A stretch of DNA of 64,000 bases from Paracoccus solventivorans (GTDB lineage: Bacteria; Pseudomonadota; Alphaproteobacteria; Rhodobacterales; Rhodobacteraceae), in NCBI RefSeq assembly GCF_900142875.1, contig NZ_FRCK01000001.1, positions 603,042-667,041 of the forward strand, in the 5' to 3' direction. The position numbers were made by a program, and so were the translations under genes. This document shows positions 1 through 7,992 of this stretch, piece by piece (the stretch's first letter is position 1; every line of letters begins with the position of its first letter). A model generated the notes under the pieces. The model had not been told where the DNA came from. It did not search any database and saw only the letters and a program-made list of their open reading frames with translations.

Positions 1-84
1 GTTTGCGGCCAGTGCCGCAACCAGCGTCGCGGGGGCGCCGCTGTCGGTGACGGGCCAGCCGGTGATCTTGCCCTGGATGCTCAT
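1..84 (-). CDS. N-terminal 28 codons of a liv-cluster gene, cut by the window edge
   Basis: An ATG at 84 overlaps the stop codon of the preceding ABC ATPase gene in an ATGA arrangement, so the two are translationally coupled. The visible peptide begins MSIQGKITGWPVTDSG and then reads PATLVAALAAN before the window ends. The length is too short to name a family. In comparable liv clusters an AMP-binding acyl-CoA synthetase often follows the LivG-type ATPase, and the PATLVAALAAN stretch would fit the start of one, but that is inference. Confidence 0.6.
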   Translation of the reverse strand, partial: MSIQGKITGWPVTDSGAPATLVAALAAN

Positions 85-977
85 GCCCCTGCCCCCGTGT
101 GCTGACCTGCCTGCTGCTGCACGGCGATCCCGGCGTGGCGGGCGGCGGCGCGGGCGCCCAGATAGGCGGTGACCACCGCCGGGTCGGCGATGGTGGCGTG
201 CGGCTCGCCCTCGGCGATGACCTCGCCATAGGACAGCACCGCCACCCGGTCGCACAGCGCCGTCACCACATCCATGTGATGCTCGATCAGCAGGATGGTC
301 ACGCCGCGTTCGTCCCGCGCATCAAGGATGAAGCGGGCGATATATTCCTTTTCCTCCTGGTTCATGCCGGCCATCGGCTCGTCCAGGATCAGGAACCGCG
401 GCTCGGCCACCAGCGCCCGCGCCAGTTCCACCCGCTTTTGCAGCCCCATCGGGATCACATCGACGGGTTCGTCGCGGATGTCCTGCAGCTGCATGAAGTC
501 GATGATCTCCTCGACCACGCGGCGGTGGGCGAGCTCCTCGCGCTGCGCCCAGACCCAGTAGAACAGCGTCGCCAGCGAGGACGGGTGCATATGGGTGTGG
601 CGCCCGACCAGGATGTTGTCCAGCACGCTCATCCCCTTGAACAGCGCAAGGTTCTGGAAGGTGCGGGCGACGCCCTGTTTCGCCACCCGATGCGGCGCGG
701 TGCCGGTGATGTCGCGGCCGAACAGCTCGACCCGACCGGCGTTCGGCGGATAAAATCCGGTCATCACGTTGACCATGGTGGTCTTGCCCGAGCCGTTGGG
801 CCCGACCAGGCCGAAGATCTCGCCCTCATGCACCTCGACGTCGACGCCCTTCAGCGCCTTGAGCCCGCCGAAGGACCGTTCGATCCCGGTGCAGCGCAGG
901 ATGACCGGCCGCGCCCCTGCCGAGGCGGCGGCCGCTGTCGTCACGGGCCCCGCGGTCTGAAAATTGGTTCCGGCCAC
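81..977 (-). CDS. LivG-type ABC transporter ATP-binding protein (branched-chain amino acid / aromatic acid uptake family)
   Basis: This is the cytoplasmic ATPase of a HAAT-type ABC importer (298 aa). It has a Walker A motif (GPNGSGKTT, about residue 60), a Q-loop (ARTFQN), a degenerate signature (MGLQKRVELARAL), Walker B (FLILDEPMAGM) and the H-loop (IEHHMD), with the LivG/BCA_ABC_TP-type tail. About 25 N-terminal residues rich in Ala precede the domain, longer than in E. coli LivG. The GTG start at 977 is chosen for the strong purine-rich SD (GGGGAGGGAG) just upstream. The permeases and binding protein would lie beyond the left edge. The divergent PaaK-like ligase suggests the substrate is an aromatic or branched acid rather than a plain amino acid; this is inference from context. 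Confidence 0.9.
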   Translation of the reverse strand: MAGTNFQTAGPVTTAAAASAGARPVILRCTGIERSFGGLKALKGVDVEVHEGEIFGLVGPNGSGKTTMVNVMTGFYPPNAGRVELFGRDITGTAPHRVAKQGVARTFQNLALFKGMSVLDNILVGRHTHMHPSSLATLFYWVWAQREELAHRRVVEEIIDFMQLQDIRDEPVDVIPMGLQKRVELARALVAEPRFLILDEPMAGMNQEEKEYIARFILDARDERGVTILLIEHHMDVVTALCDRVAVLSYGEVIAEGEPHATIADPAVVTAYLGARAAARHAGIAVQQQAGQHTGAGA

Positions 978-1012
978 GCTCTCCCTCCCCTGAAGTTCGT
1001 GGTTGCCCTGCT

Positions 1013-1042
1013 ATGAAAGGTCAGTTCATTTACTCATGTCAA
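1013..1042 (-). promoter_or_regulatory. Possible sigma-70 promoter for the liv-type operon
   Basis: A perfect TTGACA (minus strand, 1042-1037) is followed after 17-18 bases by CTTTCA/TTTCAT and an SD-bearing GTG start about 40 bases on. The -10 is poor, so this is only a candidate. The stretch 978-1196 is the shared divergent control region with the PaaK-like gene. Confidence 0.35.
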
Positions 1043-1196
1043 GCACCCATTTTCAGCGGGGCCGAAATCGCGAAAAATTCTGCTTGCGACGCAGGGTCAT
1101 TGGCGGTTCATTGTGCGGGACAGACAGATGAAACCGCTTCATGAACGGGGCATGGACACGGGGGTCCTGCGTCCATGCAAGCAGAAAGGACCGTAG

Positions 1197-2441
1197 ATGA
1201 CGCGTTCCGCGCCCATCCCGCCGCCACTTGAGTTCCGCTTGCCCGAGGACCGGCGCCGCGCCGGGCTGGCGGCGCTGGGCGACACGATCCGCGCGGCGCG
1301 GCAGGTGCCGTTCTGGGCCGCGCGCCTGCCCGACCCCGGCGCGGGTCCGGTCACCGAGTCGATGCTGGCCGCGATGCCGATCCTGCGCAAGGGCGATCTT
1401 CCGGCGATGCAGGCGGCGCTGCCGCCCTTTGGGGGGATCACCTCCCGGGCCGCGGGCGCGTTCGGGCGGCTGTTCCTGTCCCCCGGCCCGAACTGCGAGC
1501 CGGGCGGCGCGGTGGACGGCGGCGCGGTGCAGGCGATGCGCGCGGCCGGCGTCCGGGCGGGCGACGTGGTGCTGAACTGCTTCGGCTATCACCTGACCCC
1601 GGCCGGGCTGATGTTCGACGATGCGGCGCGCAGCCTGGGTGCGGCGGTGATCCCGGCCGGCGGCGGCAGTACCGGGCCGATCCTGCAGGCGATGGCCGCC
1701 TATGCGCCGCGAGTCTATGTCGGCACCCCCGATTACCTGAACATCCTGATCGAGGCCGCCGAGGCCGCGGGCCAGCCGCAGCCGTTCCAGCTGGCGCTGC
1801 TGTCGGCGGCGGCGCTGCCCGCCAGCCTGCGCGCCGGTTTTGCCGCCCGCGGCATCGCGGTGTTCGAGCAATACGGCACCGCCGAGCTGGGCATCATCGC
1901 CTATGAGACCGATTCGCATGACGGCATGGTGCTGGCCGAATCACTGTGGGTCGAGATCGTCGCCCCCGGTTCCGGCGAGCCGCTGCCCGAGGGCGAGGTG
2001 GGCGAGCTGGTGGCAACGCCGCTGCGGCAGGACTATCCGCTGATCCGCTTCGGCACCGGCGACCTGTCGGGGTTCGCGCCGGGCCAGGCCGCCAGCGGCC
2101 ACAGCAACCGTCGCCTGCGCGGCTGGCTGGGCCGCGCCGACGATGCGGTCAAGGTCAAGGGGATGTTCCTGCGCCCCGCCATGCTGGCCGAGGTCCTGGC
2201 CGCCCTGCCCCCCGACCTGCCCACCCGCCCACCCGCCCGCTTCGTCATCGACCGCACGGCCGAGCGCGACCGGCTGACCCTGGAAATCGCCGCCGCGCCC
2301 TCGGACCAGCTGGGCGCGCTGCTGCTGGCCCGGGTGCGCGACGTCACCCGGCTGGGCTGCGAATTGCGCTGGGTGACCCCCGAGACGCTGGCCGGGGCCG
2401 AGGCACAACCCATCCTCGACCGCCGCCCGAAGCCGGCTTGA
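1197..2441 (+). CDS. Phenylacetate-CoA ligase family protein (PaaK-like)
   Basis: This 414-residue protein is an adenylate-forming acyl-CoA ligase of the PaaK family, expected to activate a carboxylic acid with ATP and CoA in the cytoplasm. Visible motifs are FEQYGTAELG (A5-type motif, about 222-231), RFGTGDLS and GRADDAVKVKGMFLRP (hinge and C-terminal domain). The canonical SSGTTG phosphate loop is absent; at that position it reads LFLSPGPNCEPGG, a variant I recognise from PaaK-like proteins encoded beside liv transporters. The ATG at 1197 has AGAAAGGA upstream. It is divergent from the liv ATPase, so uptake and CoA activation of the same acid is likely. The substrate is unknown. Confidence 0.85.
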   Translation: MTRSAPIPPPLEFRLPEDRRRAGLAALGDTIRAARQVPFWAARLPDPGAGPVTESMLAAMPILRKGDLPAMQAALPPFGGITSRAAGAFGRLFLSPGPNCEPGGAVDGGAVQAMRAAGVRAGDVVLNCFGYHLTPAGLMFDDAARSLGAAVIPAGGGSTGPILQAMAAYAPRVYVGTPDYLNILIEAAEAAGQPQPFQLALLSAAALPASLRAGFAARGIAVFEQYGTAELGIIAYETDSHDGMVLAESLWVEIVAPGSGEPLPEGEVGELVATPLRQDYPLIRFGTGDLSGFAPGQAASGHSNRRLRGWLGRADDAVKVKGMFLRPAMLAEVLAALPPDLPTRPPARFVIDRTAERDRLTLEIAAAPSDQLGALLLARVRDVTRLGCELRWVTPETLAGAEAQPILDRRPKPA

Positions 2442-2521
2442 GCGGGGCGACCGAGGAGGCCCAACCGGTGTTGGTGGCGCCCCCGAGGCGCTGGCCGGGG
2501 CCGAGGCGCAACCTGTCCTCG
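2374..2521 (+). repeat. Imperfect direct repeat: 3' end of the PaaK-like gene duplicated downstream
   Basis: Bases 2374-2418, inside the last codons of the ligase gene, recur at 2477-2521 just past its stop, 103 bases on. The shared core is GCTGGCCGGGGCCGAGGC followed by RCAACC and ATCCTCG/GTCCTCG. Only a handful of substitutions separate the copies. The second copy lies in the short space before the convergent panB stop codon. Confidence 0.75.
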
Positions 2522-2543
2522 GCCTCAGCGAGCGTCCCCCAAC

Positions 2544-3374
2544 TCAGCCCTTCTTCACCTCGGCGGCGAAGGAGTGTTCCGGGCCGGGGAAGCTGCGGGT
2601 GCGGACCTCGGCGGCGTAGGCCTCGATCGCCTTGTCCGCGTCCTGCCCCAGCTCGGCGTAGCGCTTGACGAACTTGGGGCGGAAGGCGGTGAACATGCCC
2701 AGCATGTCATCGATGACCAGCACCTGCCCGTCGCAATCGGGGCCCGCGCCGATGCCGATGGTCGGCACCGCGATCTCGCCCGAGATCCGGGCCCCCAGCT
2801 CGGCGGGCAGTTTTTCCAGCACCACCGCAAAGGCGCCGGCATCGGCCACGGCCTTGGCGTCGGCCAGCACCTGCTCGCCCTCGGCACCGCGGCCCTGCAC
2901 CTTGTAGCCGCCCAGCGCGTTGACCGACTGCGGCGTCAGCCCGACATGGGCCATCACCGGGATGCCGCGGGCGACCAGGAAGCGCACGGTGTCGGCGATA
3001 TGGCGGCCGCCTTCCAGCTTGACGGCCTGGCAGCCGGTCGCGGCCATCAGCCTTGCTGCATTGCGGAACGCCTGTTCGGGGCTTTCCTCGAAGGCGCCGA
3101 AGGGCAGGTCCACCACCATGCAGGCGTGCTTCAGCCCGCGCCCCACCGCCTGCCCGTGCAGGATCATCATCTCCATGGTGACGCCCAGCGTCGACTCCAG
3201 CCCGTGCAGCACCATTCCGACGCTGTCACCGACCAGCACCAGGTCGCAGTGGCGGTCGACCAGCTCGGCCACCGGGGTGGTATAGGCGGTCAGGCAGACC
3301 ACCGGCTCGCCCCCCTTGCGGGCGCGGATGTCGGCGGGGGTCAGCCGGGGCTTGCGGTCGGGCGTGGCGCTCAT
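2544..3374 (-). CDS. panB: 3-methyl-2-oxobutanoate hydroxymethyltransferase
   Basis: PanB transfers a one-carbon unit from 5,10-methylene-THF to 2-oxoisovalerate to give ketopantoate, the first committed step of pantothenate synthesis. The 276-residue TIM-barrel protein has the family's [12 protein letters not shown] and the long [20 protein letters not shown] stretch, plus [21 protein letters not shown]. The ATG at 3374 is chosen because GGAGGAAAG lies 7 bases upstream; a TTG at 3389 is in frame but lies before that SD. It is the last gene of the nadA-nadB-nadC-panB run, 18 bases after nadC, joining NAD and CoA precursor synthesis in one transcript. Confidence 0.95.
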   Translation of the reverse strand: MSATPDRKPRLTPADIRARKGGEPVVCLTAYTTPVAELVDRHCDLVLVGDSVGMVLHGLESTLGVTMEMMILHGQAVGRGLKHACMVVDLPFGAFEESPEQAFRNAARLMAATGCQAVKLEGGRHIADTVRFLVARGIPVMAHVGLTPQSVNALGGYKVQGRGAEGEQVLADAKAVADAGAFAVVLEKLPAELGARISGEIAVPTIGIGAGPDCDGQVLVIDDMLGMFTAFRPKFVKRYAELGQDADKAIEAYAAEVRTRSFPGPEHSFAAEVKKG

Positions 3375-3392
3375 GTCACTTTCCTCCAACAG

Positions 3393-4262
3393 TCAGAAAT
3401 CAAGGCCGAGGTCCAGCGTCCGGCTGGAATGGGTCAGCGCGCCGACCGAGATATAGTCGACCCCGGTCGCGGCCACCTCGGCGATGCGGTCCAGCCGCAT
3501 GGTCCCCGAGGCTTCCAGCACGATGCGCCCCGAGGCCATGGCGACGGCATCGCGCAGCATGGGCGTGGTCATGTTGTCCAGCAGCACGACATCGGCGCCG
3601 CCTTCGTCCAGCACTTCGGCCAACTGGTCAAGCCGGTCGACCTCGATCTCGGTGCGGATCATGTGCGAGGCGCGCGCCTTGACCGCCCGCAGCACCGCGC
3701 GGATCCCGCCCGCCGCAGCGATGTGGTTGTCCTTGATCAGGATCGCGTCGGACAGGCTGAAGCGGTGGTTGAAGCCGCCGCCATGCAGCACCGCCTGTTT
3801 TTCCACGATGCGCAGCCCGGGGGTGGTCTTGCGGGTGCAGGTGATCCTTGTGCTGGTGCCGCGGGTTTCGGCGACGAAAGCCGCGGTCTGGGTCGCAATC
3901 CCCGACAGCCGCCCGGCAAAGTTCAGCGCCACCCGCTCGGCCGACAGGATCGAGGCCGCCTCGCCCTCGATCTCGGCCAGCACGTCGCCCTGGGCAAAGG
4001 CGCTGCCGTCAGGGATCAGCACGCGGAACCGCAGGTCGGGGTCGATCAGCCGGAAGGCGATGGCCGCCAGCTGCATCCCCGAGGCCACCCCCGCCTCGCG
4101 CGCCCGGATGCGGGCCTGATAGCCCGTGCCGGCGGGGATCACCGTGCGGGTGGTGATGTCGCCATAGGTGCCCAGATCCTCGGCCAGCGCGGCGCGGACC
4201 AGCGGCTCGATCACCATGTCGGGCAGGGGCGGCATCCGGGCGGGGTGGTCGGTGGTCATCAT
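3393..4262 (-). CDS. nadC: Nicotinate-nucleotide pyrophosphorylase (carboxylating)
   Basis: NadC converts quinolinate and PRPP to nicotinate mononucleotide, CO2 and PPi. The protein is 289 aa, normal for the family. It has the N-terminal alpha/beta domain with DITTRTVIPAG, the substrate-binding TRKTTPGLRIVEKQAV stretch, GGGFNHR, KDNHI, TEIEVDRLDQL, DVVLLDNM and the C-terminal EASGTM and DYISVGALTHS motifs. The ATG at 4262 overlaps the nadB stop (ATGA) and follows AAGGAGAG; a second ATG lies immediately inside. Translational coupling to nadB is therefore likely. Confidence 0.96.
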   Translation of the reverse strand: MMTTDHPARMPPLPDMVIEPLVRAALAEDLGTYGDITTRTVIPAGTGYQARIRAREAGVASGMQLAAIAFRLIDPDLRFRVLIPDGSAFAQGDVLAEIEGEAASILSAERVALNFAGRLSGIATQTAAFVAETRGTSTRITCTRKTTPGLRIVEKQAVLHGGGFNHRFSLSDAILIKDNHIAAAGGIRAVLRAVKARASHMIRTEIEVDRLDQLAEVLDEGGADVVLLDNMTTPMLRDAVAMASGRIVLEASGTMRLDRIAEVAATGVDYISVGALTHSSRTLDLGLDF

Positions 4263-5815
4263 CTCTCCTTGGGCTGGGGGCGCAGGGCCAGCGCCTCGGC
4301 CAGCGTCATGCGGCTGCGGCGGCCGGTGGCGCCGTCGGTGTCGGGAAAATCGCGGCGGCAATGCGCGCCCCGGCTTTCGCGCCGGGCCAGCGCCGCGGCG
4401 GCGATCAGCGTGGCGGTGGCGGTCATGTTCAACAGCGGCTCGCAACCGGGCTGCGCGGATTCCACGGCGGCAATCTCGCGCAGGGTGCGTGCCAGCCCCT
4501 CGGCGTCGCGGATCACCCCCGCGCCGGCGGTCATCGCAGCGCGCAGCCGGGCGACCAGCTGCGGGTCGGGCAGTTCGCCGGTGCCCTTGATCGGCAGTTC
4601 CACCAGCGGGGCTTCCTGCGGCAGGTTCACCGCAGCGGCAATCGACTCCGCCGCCGCCGTCCCGAACACCACGGCTTCCAGCAGCCCGTTCGAGGCCAGC
4701 CGGTTCGCCCCGTGCAGCCCGGTCGAGGCCGCCTCTCCGGCCACCCACAGCCCGGGCAGCGAGCTGCGCCCCTGCCGGTCGCAGGCAATGCCGCCCATGT
4801 GGTAATGCGCCGCCGCCACCACCGGGATCGGCTCGTGCAGCGGGTCGATGGAGTTGCGGCGGCAGGCGCCGGCCACGGCGGGGAAATCGGTCAGAATCCG
4901 CGCCCCCAGCGCCCTGCGCGTATCCAGCGCCGGGCGCAGCCCCGCCTGCGTCTGCGCGTAGATCGCGCGCGCCACCACGTCGCGGGGCGCCAGCTCGGCG
5001 TCCGGATGCAGCCCCGGCATGAAGCGTTCGCCCAGCCGGTTGACCAGCCACGCGCCCTCACCCCGCAGCGCCTCGGTCGCCAGCGGCGCGGGGTCCTCGG
5101 CGCAGTCGATGGCGGTGGGGTGGAACTGCACGAACTCGGCATCCGCGACCACCGCCCCCGCCCGCGCCGCCATCCCCAGCGCCTGCCCGCAGATGCGCGC
5201 GGGGTTGGTGGTGCGCGCATAGAGACCCGCCGCGCCGCCCGCCGCCAGCAGCACCGCCGGCGCGCGCAGCAGCACGGGCGCCGAGCCCCCGGCCGCCATC
5301 AGCCGCACCCCGGTGACGCGCCCGTCCTCGACGGCCAGTCCGGTGGCGATCACCCCCTCCAGCACCTGGACCGAGGGCATGGCCCGCACCGCCGCGATCA
5401 GCGTGCGGGTGATCTCGGCCCCGGCCTGGTCGCCGCGCACCCGCACCACCCGGGCAAACCCGTGCGCCGCCTCGCGCGACAGCACATAGCCGCCCTCGGC
5501 CGTGCGGTCGAAGGGGGCGCCGATCCCGGTCAGGGCGCGGATCTGTCCCGGTGCCTGCGCGGTCACGAAATCCGCCACCGCGGCGTCGACCAGCCCGGCC
5601 CCGGCGCGGATGGTGTCGGCGGCGTGATTTTCCGCCGCATCCGCCGGGTCCATCGCCGCGGCGATGCCGCCCTGCGCCCAGGCGGAACTGGCGCCGCTGC
5701 CCAGGGCCTCGGGCGAGATCATCAGCACCGGCCGCGGCGCCAGCCGCAGCGCCGCCGTCAGCGCCGCCAACCCCGCGCCCACGATGACGACGCGGCCGGT
5801 TTCCAGCTCGCGCAC
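4259..5815 (-). CDS. nadB: L-aspartate oxidase
   Basis: NadB oxidises L-aspartate to iminoaspartate with FAD, feeding NadA. The product is 518 aa. It begins VRELETGRVVIVGAGLAAL, which carries the FAD-binding GxGxxA motif, and has SSAWAQGGIAAA, the EFVQFHPTAI motif, RFMPGLHPDAELAPRDVVARAI with the catalytic arginine region, HYHMGGI and TGLHGANRLASNGLLE. The GTG at 5815 is chosen because AAGGAAG stands 6 bases upstream and no better in-frame ATG precedes the FAD motif. That SD sits in the tail of a dispersed intergenic repeat (5820-5945). A basic C-terminal tail follows the helical domain. Confidence 0.95.
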   Translation of the reverse strand: MRELETGRVVIVGAGLAALTAALRLAPRPVLMISPEALGSGASSAWAQGGIAAAMDPADAAENHAADTIRAGAGLVDAAVADFVTAQAPGQIRALTGIGAPFDRTAEGGYVLSREAAHGFARVVRVRGDQAGAEITRTLIAAVRAMPSVQVLEGVIATGLAVEDGRVTGVRLMAAGGSAPVLLRAPAVLLAAGGAAGLYARTTNPARICGQALGMAARAGAVVADAEFVQFHPTAIDCAEDPAPLATEALRGEGAWLVNRLGERFMPGLHPDAELAPRDVVARAIYAQTQAGLRPALDTRRALGARILTDFPAVAGACRRNSIDPLHEPIPVVAAAHYHMGGIACDRQGRSSLPGLWVAGEAASTGLHGANRLASNGLLEAVVFGTAAAESIAAAVNLPQEAPLVELPIKGTGELPDPQLVARLRAAMTAGAGVIRDAEGLARTLREIAAVESAQPGCEPLLNMTATATLIAAAALARRESRGAHCRRDFPDTDGATGRRSRMTLAEALALRPQPKER

Positions 5816-5819
5816 TGTT

Positions 5820-5945
5820 TCTTCCTTGTCCAAATATCCCACGGGCTTGCGAGCACCCGGAAAACGGTCCGGTGGACCGCTTTCAGCGAGCGAGGCCACG
5901 GCAGTGGCGCGAGGGCGCGCAGCCCCCGCTCCGGCAGCGCCAAAA
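5820..5945. repeat. Dispersed hairpin repeat, copy 1 (nadA-nadB gap)
   Basis: Read on the plus strand it goes CAAATATCCC, then GAGCACCCGGAA, a hairpin CGGTCC-ggt-GGACCG (5865-5879), TTTCAGCGAG, a second hairpin GCCAC-ggca-GTGGC (5895-5908) and CCCCCGCTCCGGC. The same blocks in the same order occur at 48570-48705 with a 45-base insertion. Read on the minus strand the tail is ATATTTGGACAAGGAAGAA, which supplies the nadB Shine-Dalgarno sequence. Confidence 0.8.
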
Positions 5946-5982
5946 GCCCGACGCTCACCGCCTGCTGCCCGCTGCATCCGCC

Positions 5983-7035
5983 TCAGGCCGCCAGCTGCCG
6001 CGACAGGTCGATCATCCGCTGCACCGCGCGGCGCGCGGGCTCGGCCACCGCCGGGTCGACCTCGACCGCGCCGGTCATGGTGTGCAGCGACCACAGCACC
6101 TTTTCCAGGGTGATCATCTGCATATAGGGGCACATGTTGCACGGCCCCAGGAACTCGACCTCGGGCAGCGAATCCGAGATGTTCGAGGCCATCGAGCATT
6201 CCGTCACCAGCATCACCTGTTCCGGGCGCTCGCGTTCCACCCACGCCTGAATACCGCTGGTCGAGCCCGAGAAATCCGCCTCGGCCACCACGGCGGGCGG
6301 ACATTCCGGGTGGGCGATGATCTTCAGCCCCGGGTGCCAGCTGCGGAAATCGCGCAGGTCCTGCGGGGTGAACTGCTCGTGCACGATGCAGGCGCCGTCC
6401 CACCAGACCACGCGCTTCTGCGGCACCTGCTTGGCCACGTTCTGCGCCAGCCATTTGTCGGGCGTCATGATGACGGTGCCGCCCTCCATCGCCGCCACGA
6501 TCTGCGCGGCATTGGCCGAGGTGCAGCAGATGTCGGAGGCCGCCTTCACCTCGGCGGTGGTGTTGACGTAGCTGACCACCGGCGCCCCGGGGTAGCGGGC
6601 GCGCATTTCCGCGATGCCTTCGGCGGTGATGCTTTCGGCCAGCGAGCAGCCGGCGCCCATGTCGGGCATCAGCACGGTTTTCGCCGGATTGAGGATCTTG
6701 GAGGTCTCGGCCATGAAATGCACGCCGCATTGCACGATCACCTGCGCCTCGACCTCGGTCGCGCGGATGGCCAGTTGCAGGCTGTCGCCGACGAAATCGG
6801 CGATGCCGTGATAGATCTGCGGCGGCATGTAGTTATGCGCCAGCACCACCGCGTTGCGTTCGCGCTTCAGCCGGTTGATCGCGGCGACATAGGGGGCGTG
6901 GACCGCCCAGTCGAGCATGGTGACGACCCGGTCCATCCGCGCATGGGTGTCGGCCATCGCCCGGGCCAGCTCCATCGACGGGGCAAGGTCGTAATGGGCG
7001 CGCAGCTCGTCGCGCATCGCTGTCACATCCAGCAC
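5983..7035 (-). CDS. nadA: Quinolinate synthase
   Basis: NadA condenses iminoaspartate with dihydroxyacetone phosphate to give quinolinate, using a [4Fe-4S] cluster. The protein is about 350 aa. Cluster and active-site signatures are VQCGVHFMAETSKIL, AHPECPPAVV and the C-terminal CNMCPYMQM; AHNYMPPQIYHGIADFVGDS and MPDMGAGCSLAESI are also typical. The GTG at 7035 is preferred because GGAGGAGG precedes it by 4 bases; an ATG at 7017 is the alternative. It is first in the nadABC-panB run, 167 bases before nadB, the gap being filled by a repeat element. Confidence 0.95.
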   Translation of the reverse strand: MLDVTAMRDELRAHYDLAPSMELARAMADTHARMDRVVTMLDWAVHAPYVAAINRLKRERNAVVLAHNYMPPQIYHGIADFVGDSLQLAIRATEVEAQVIVQCGVHFMAETSKILNPAKTVLMPDMGAGCSLAESITAEGIAEMRARYPGAPVVSYVNTTAEVKAASDICCTSANAAQIVAAMEGGTVIMTPDKWLAQNVAKQVPQKRVVWWDGACIVHEQFTPQDLRDFRSWHPGLKIIAHPECPPAVVAEADFSGSTSGIQAWVERERPEQVMLVTECSMASNISDSLPEVEFLGPCNMCPYMQMITLEKVLWSLHTMTGAVEVDPAVAEPARRAVQRMIDLSRQLAA

Positions 7036-7215
7036 TTGGCCTCCTCCGGTCCATATGCGTGGTGCGTCTTGCCGCATCGCAGCAAATCGGCCATGGCCCG
7101 GGAACGTAGTCAGCCGCGTGCGCTGCTGCAACGGGAAAGTGACCAAAAAATCGTGGCGACCCGCGGGGATGGGCCGGGGCGGGCCCGAAAGCCCGGCCCT
7201 TGGCCTCGTGCGGCG

Positions 7216-7992
7216 CTACAGCCCCAGCCGCGCCAGTTCGGCCACCAGCTCGGCCACGCGCTCGGCATTGTCGCTGGCGGGGCGGCCGTCGCGGTTCAGG
7301 CGGTTGTTCTCGAACCCGATGCGGGCCTTGCCGCCCAGCCGCCGCGCCGCGACCAGGCAGTCGGTCTCGGCCGGGCCAAAGGCGCAGACCGCCCAGTCCA
7401 CGCCGGGCAGCAGCTCCAGCAGCAGCCGCGCCGGCTCCTGCAGGTCGAGGGGCGACGACCGCTGCCCCTCGGCATAGCGGCCCAGCACGATCAGCGCCGC
7501 CAGCTCTTCGCGCGGGATCACGCCCGAGGCGACCAGCTCGGCCAGCCTGCGGATGTCGGCGACATCGTAAAGGATATGCTGCACATGGCAGCCCGCCTCG
7601 GCGCAGCCGGCAAAGAAGCGGCGGTTCAGATCGTCCTCTCCCCCCGCCATGATCTCGCGCAGCGCGATCGAGACGGCGGCGGGGCGCAGGGTCTCCACCA
7701 GCGCCCGCTGCTCGGCCGGGGTATACCGGCCTACGGCCTCGGTGGTGACCTGCACGTAAAGCCCGGGCGCTTTTGCGGCCAGTTCCGCCAGCAGCTCGGC
7801 GTAAAGCCCGGCGTCCAGCACGTGGCGCTGTTCGGCATCGCGGACATGGGCGTGCAGCCCGTCCGCGCCGGCCGCCTGCGCGTCCAGCGCCGCCTGCACC
7901 ACCTGCGGGATCGTCACCGGCAGCGCGGGATGGTCGGCGGTGGTCCGCCGCGCCCCGTTCGGGGCCAGCATGATGCGGGGCAGCGCGGTCAT
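7216..7992 (-). CDS. BKACE family enzyme (DUF849, 3-keto-5-aminohexanoate cleavage-like)
   Basis: Members of this family use zinc to cleave beta-keto acids with acetyl-CoA. The 258-residue protein has the metal-binding HAHVRD motif (about 48-53), an acidic TTEAVGRYTP loop, ALREIM, and a C-terminal GKARIGFENNRLNRDG segment that matches the family's VGLEDN region. It is somewhat shorter than the roughly 270-310 usual in the family. The ATG overlaps the stop of the upstream class III aminotransferase by 4 bases, so the two enzymes probably act in sequence on an amino acid: transamination, then beta-keto cleavage. The true substrate cannot be read from the sequence. Confidence 0.88.
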   Translation of the reverse strand: MTALPRIMLAPNGARRTTADHPALPVTIPQVVQAALDAQAAGADGLHAHVRDAEQRHVLDAGLYAELLAELAAKAPGLYVQVTTEAVGRYTPAEQRALVETLRPAAVSIALREIMAGGEDDLNRRFFAGCAEAGCHVQHILYDVADIRRLAELVASGVIPREELAALIVLGRYAEGQRSSPLDLQEPARLLLELLPGVDWAVCAFGPAETDCLVAARRLGGKARIGFENNRLNRDGRPASDNAERVAELVAELARLGL

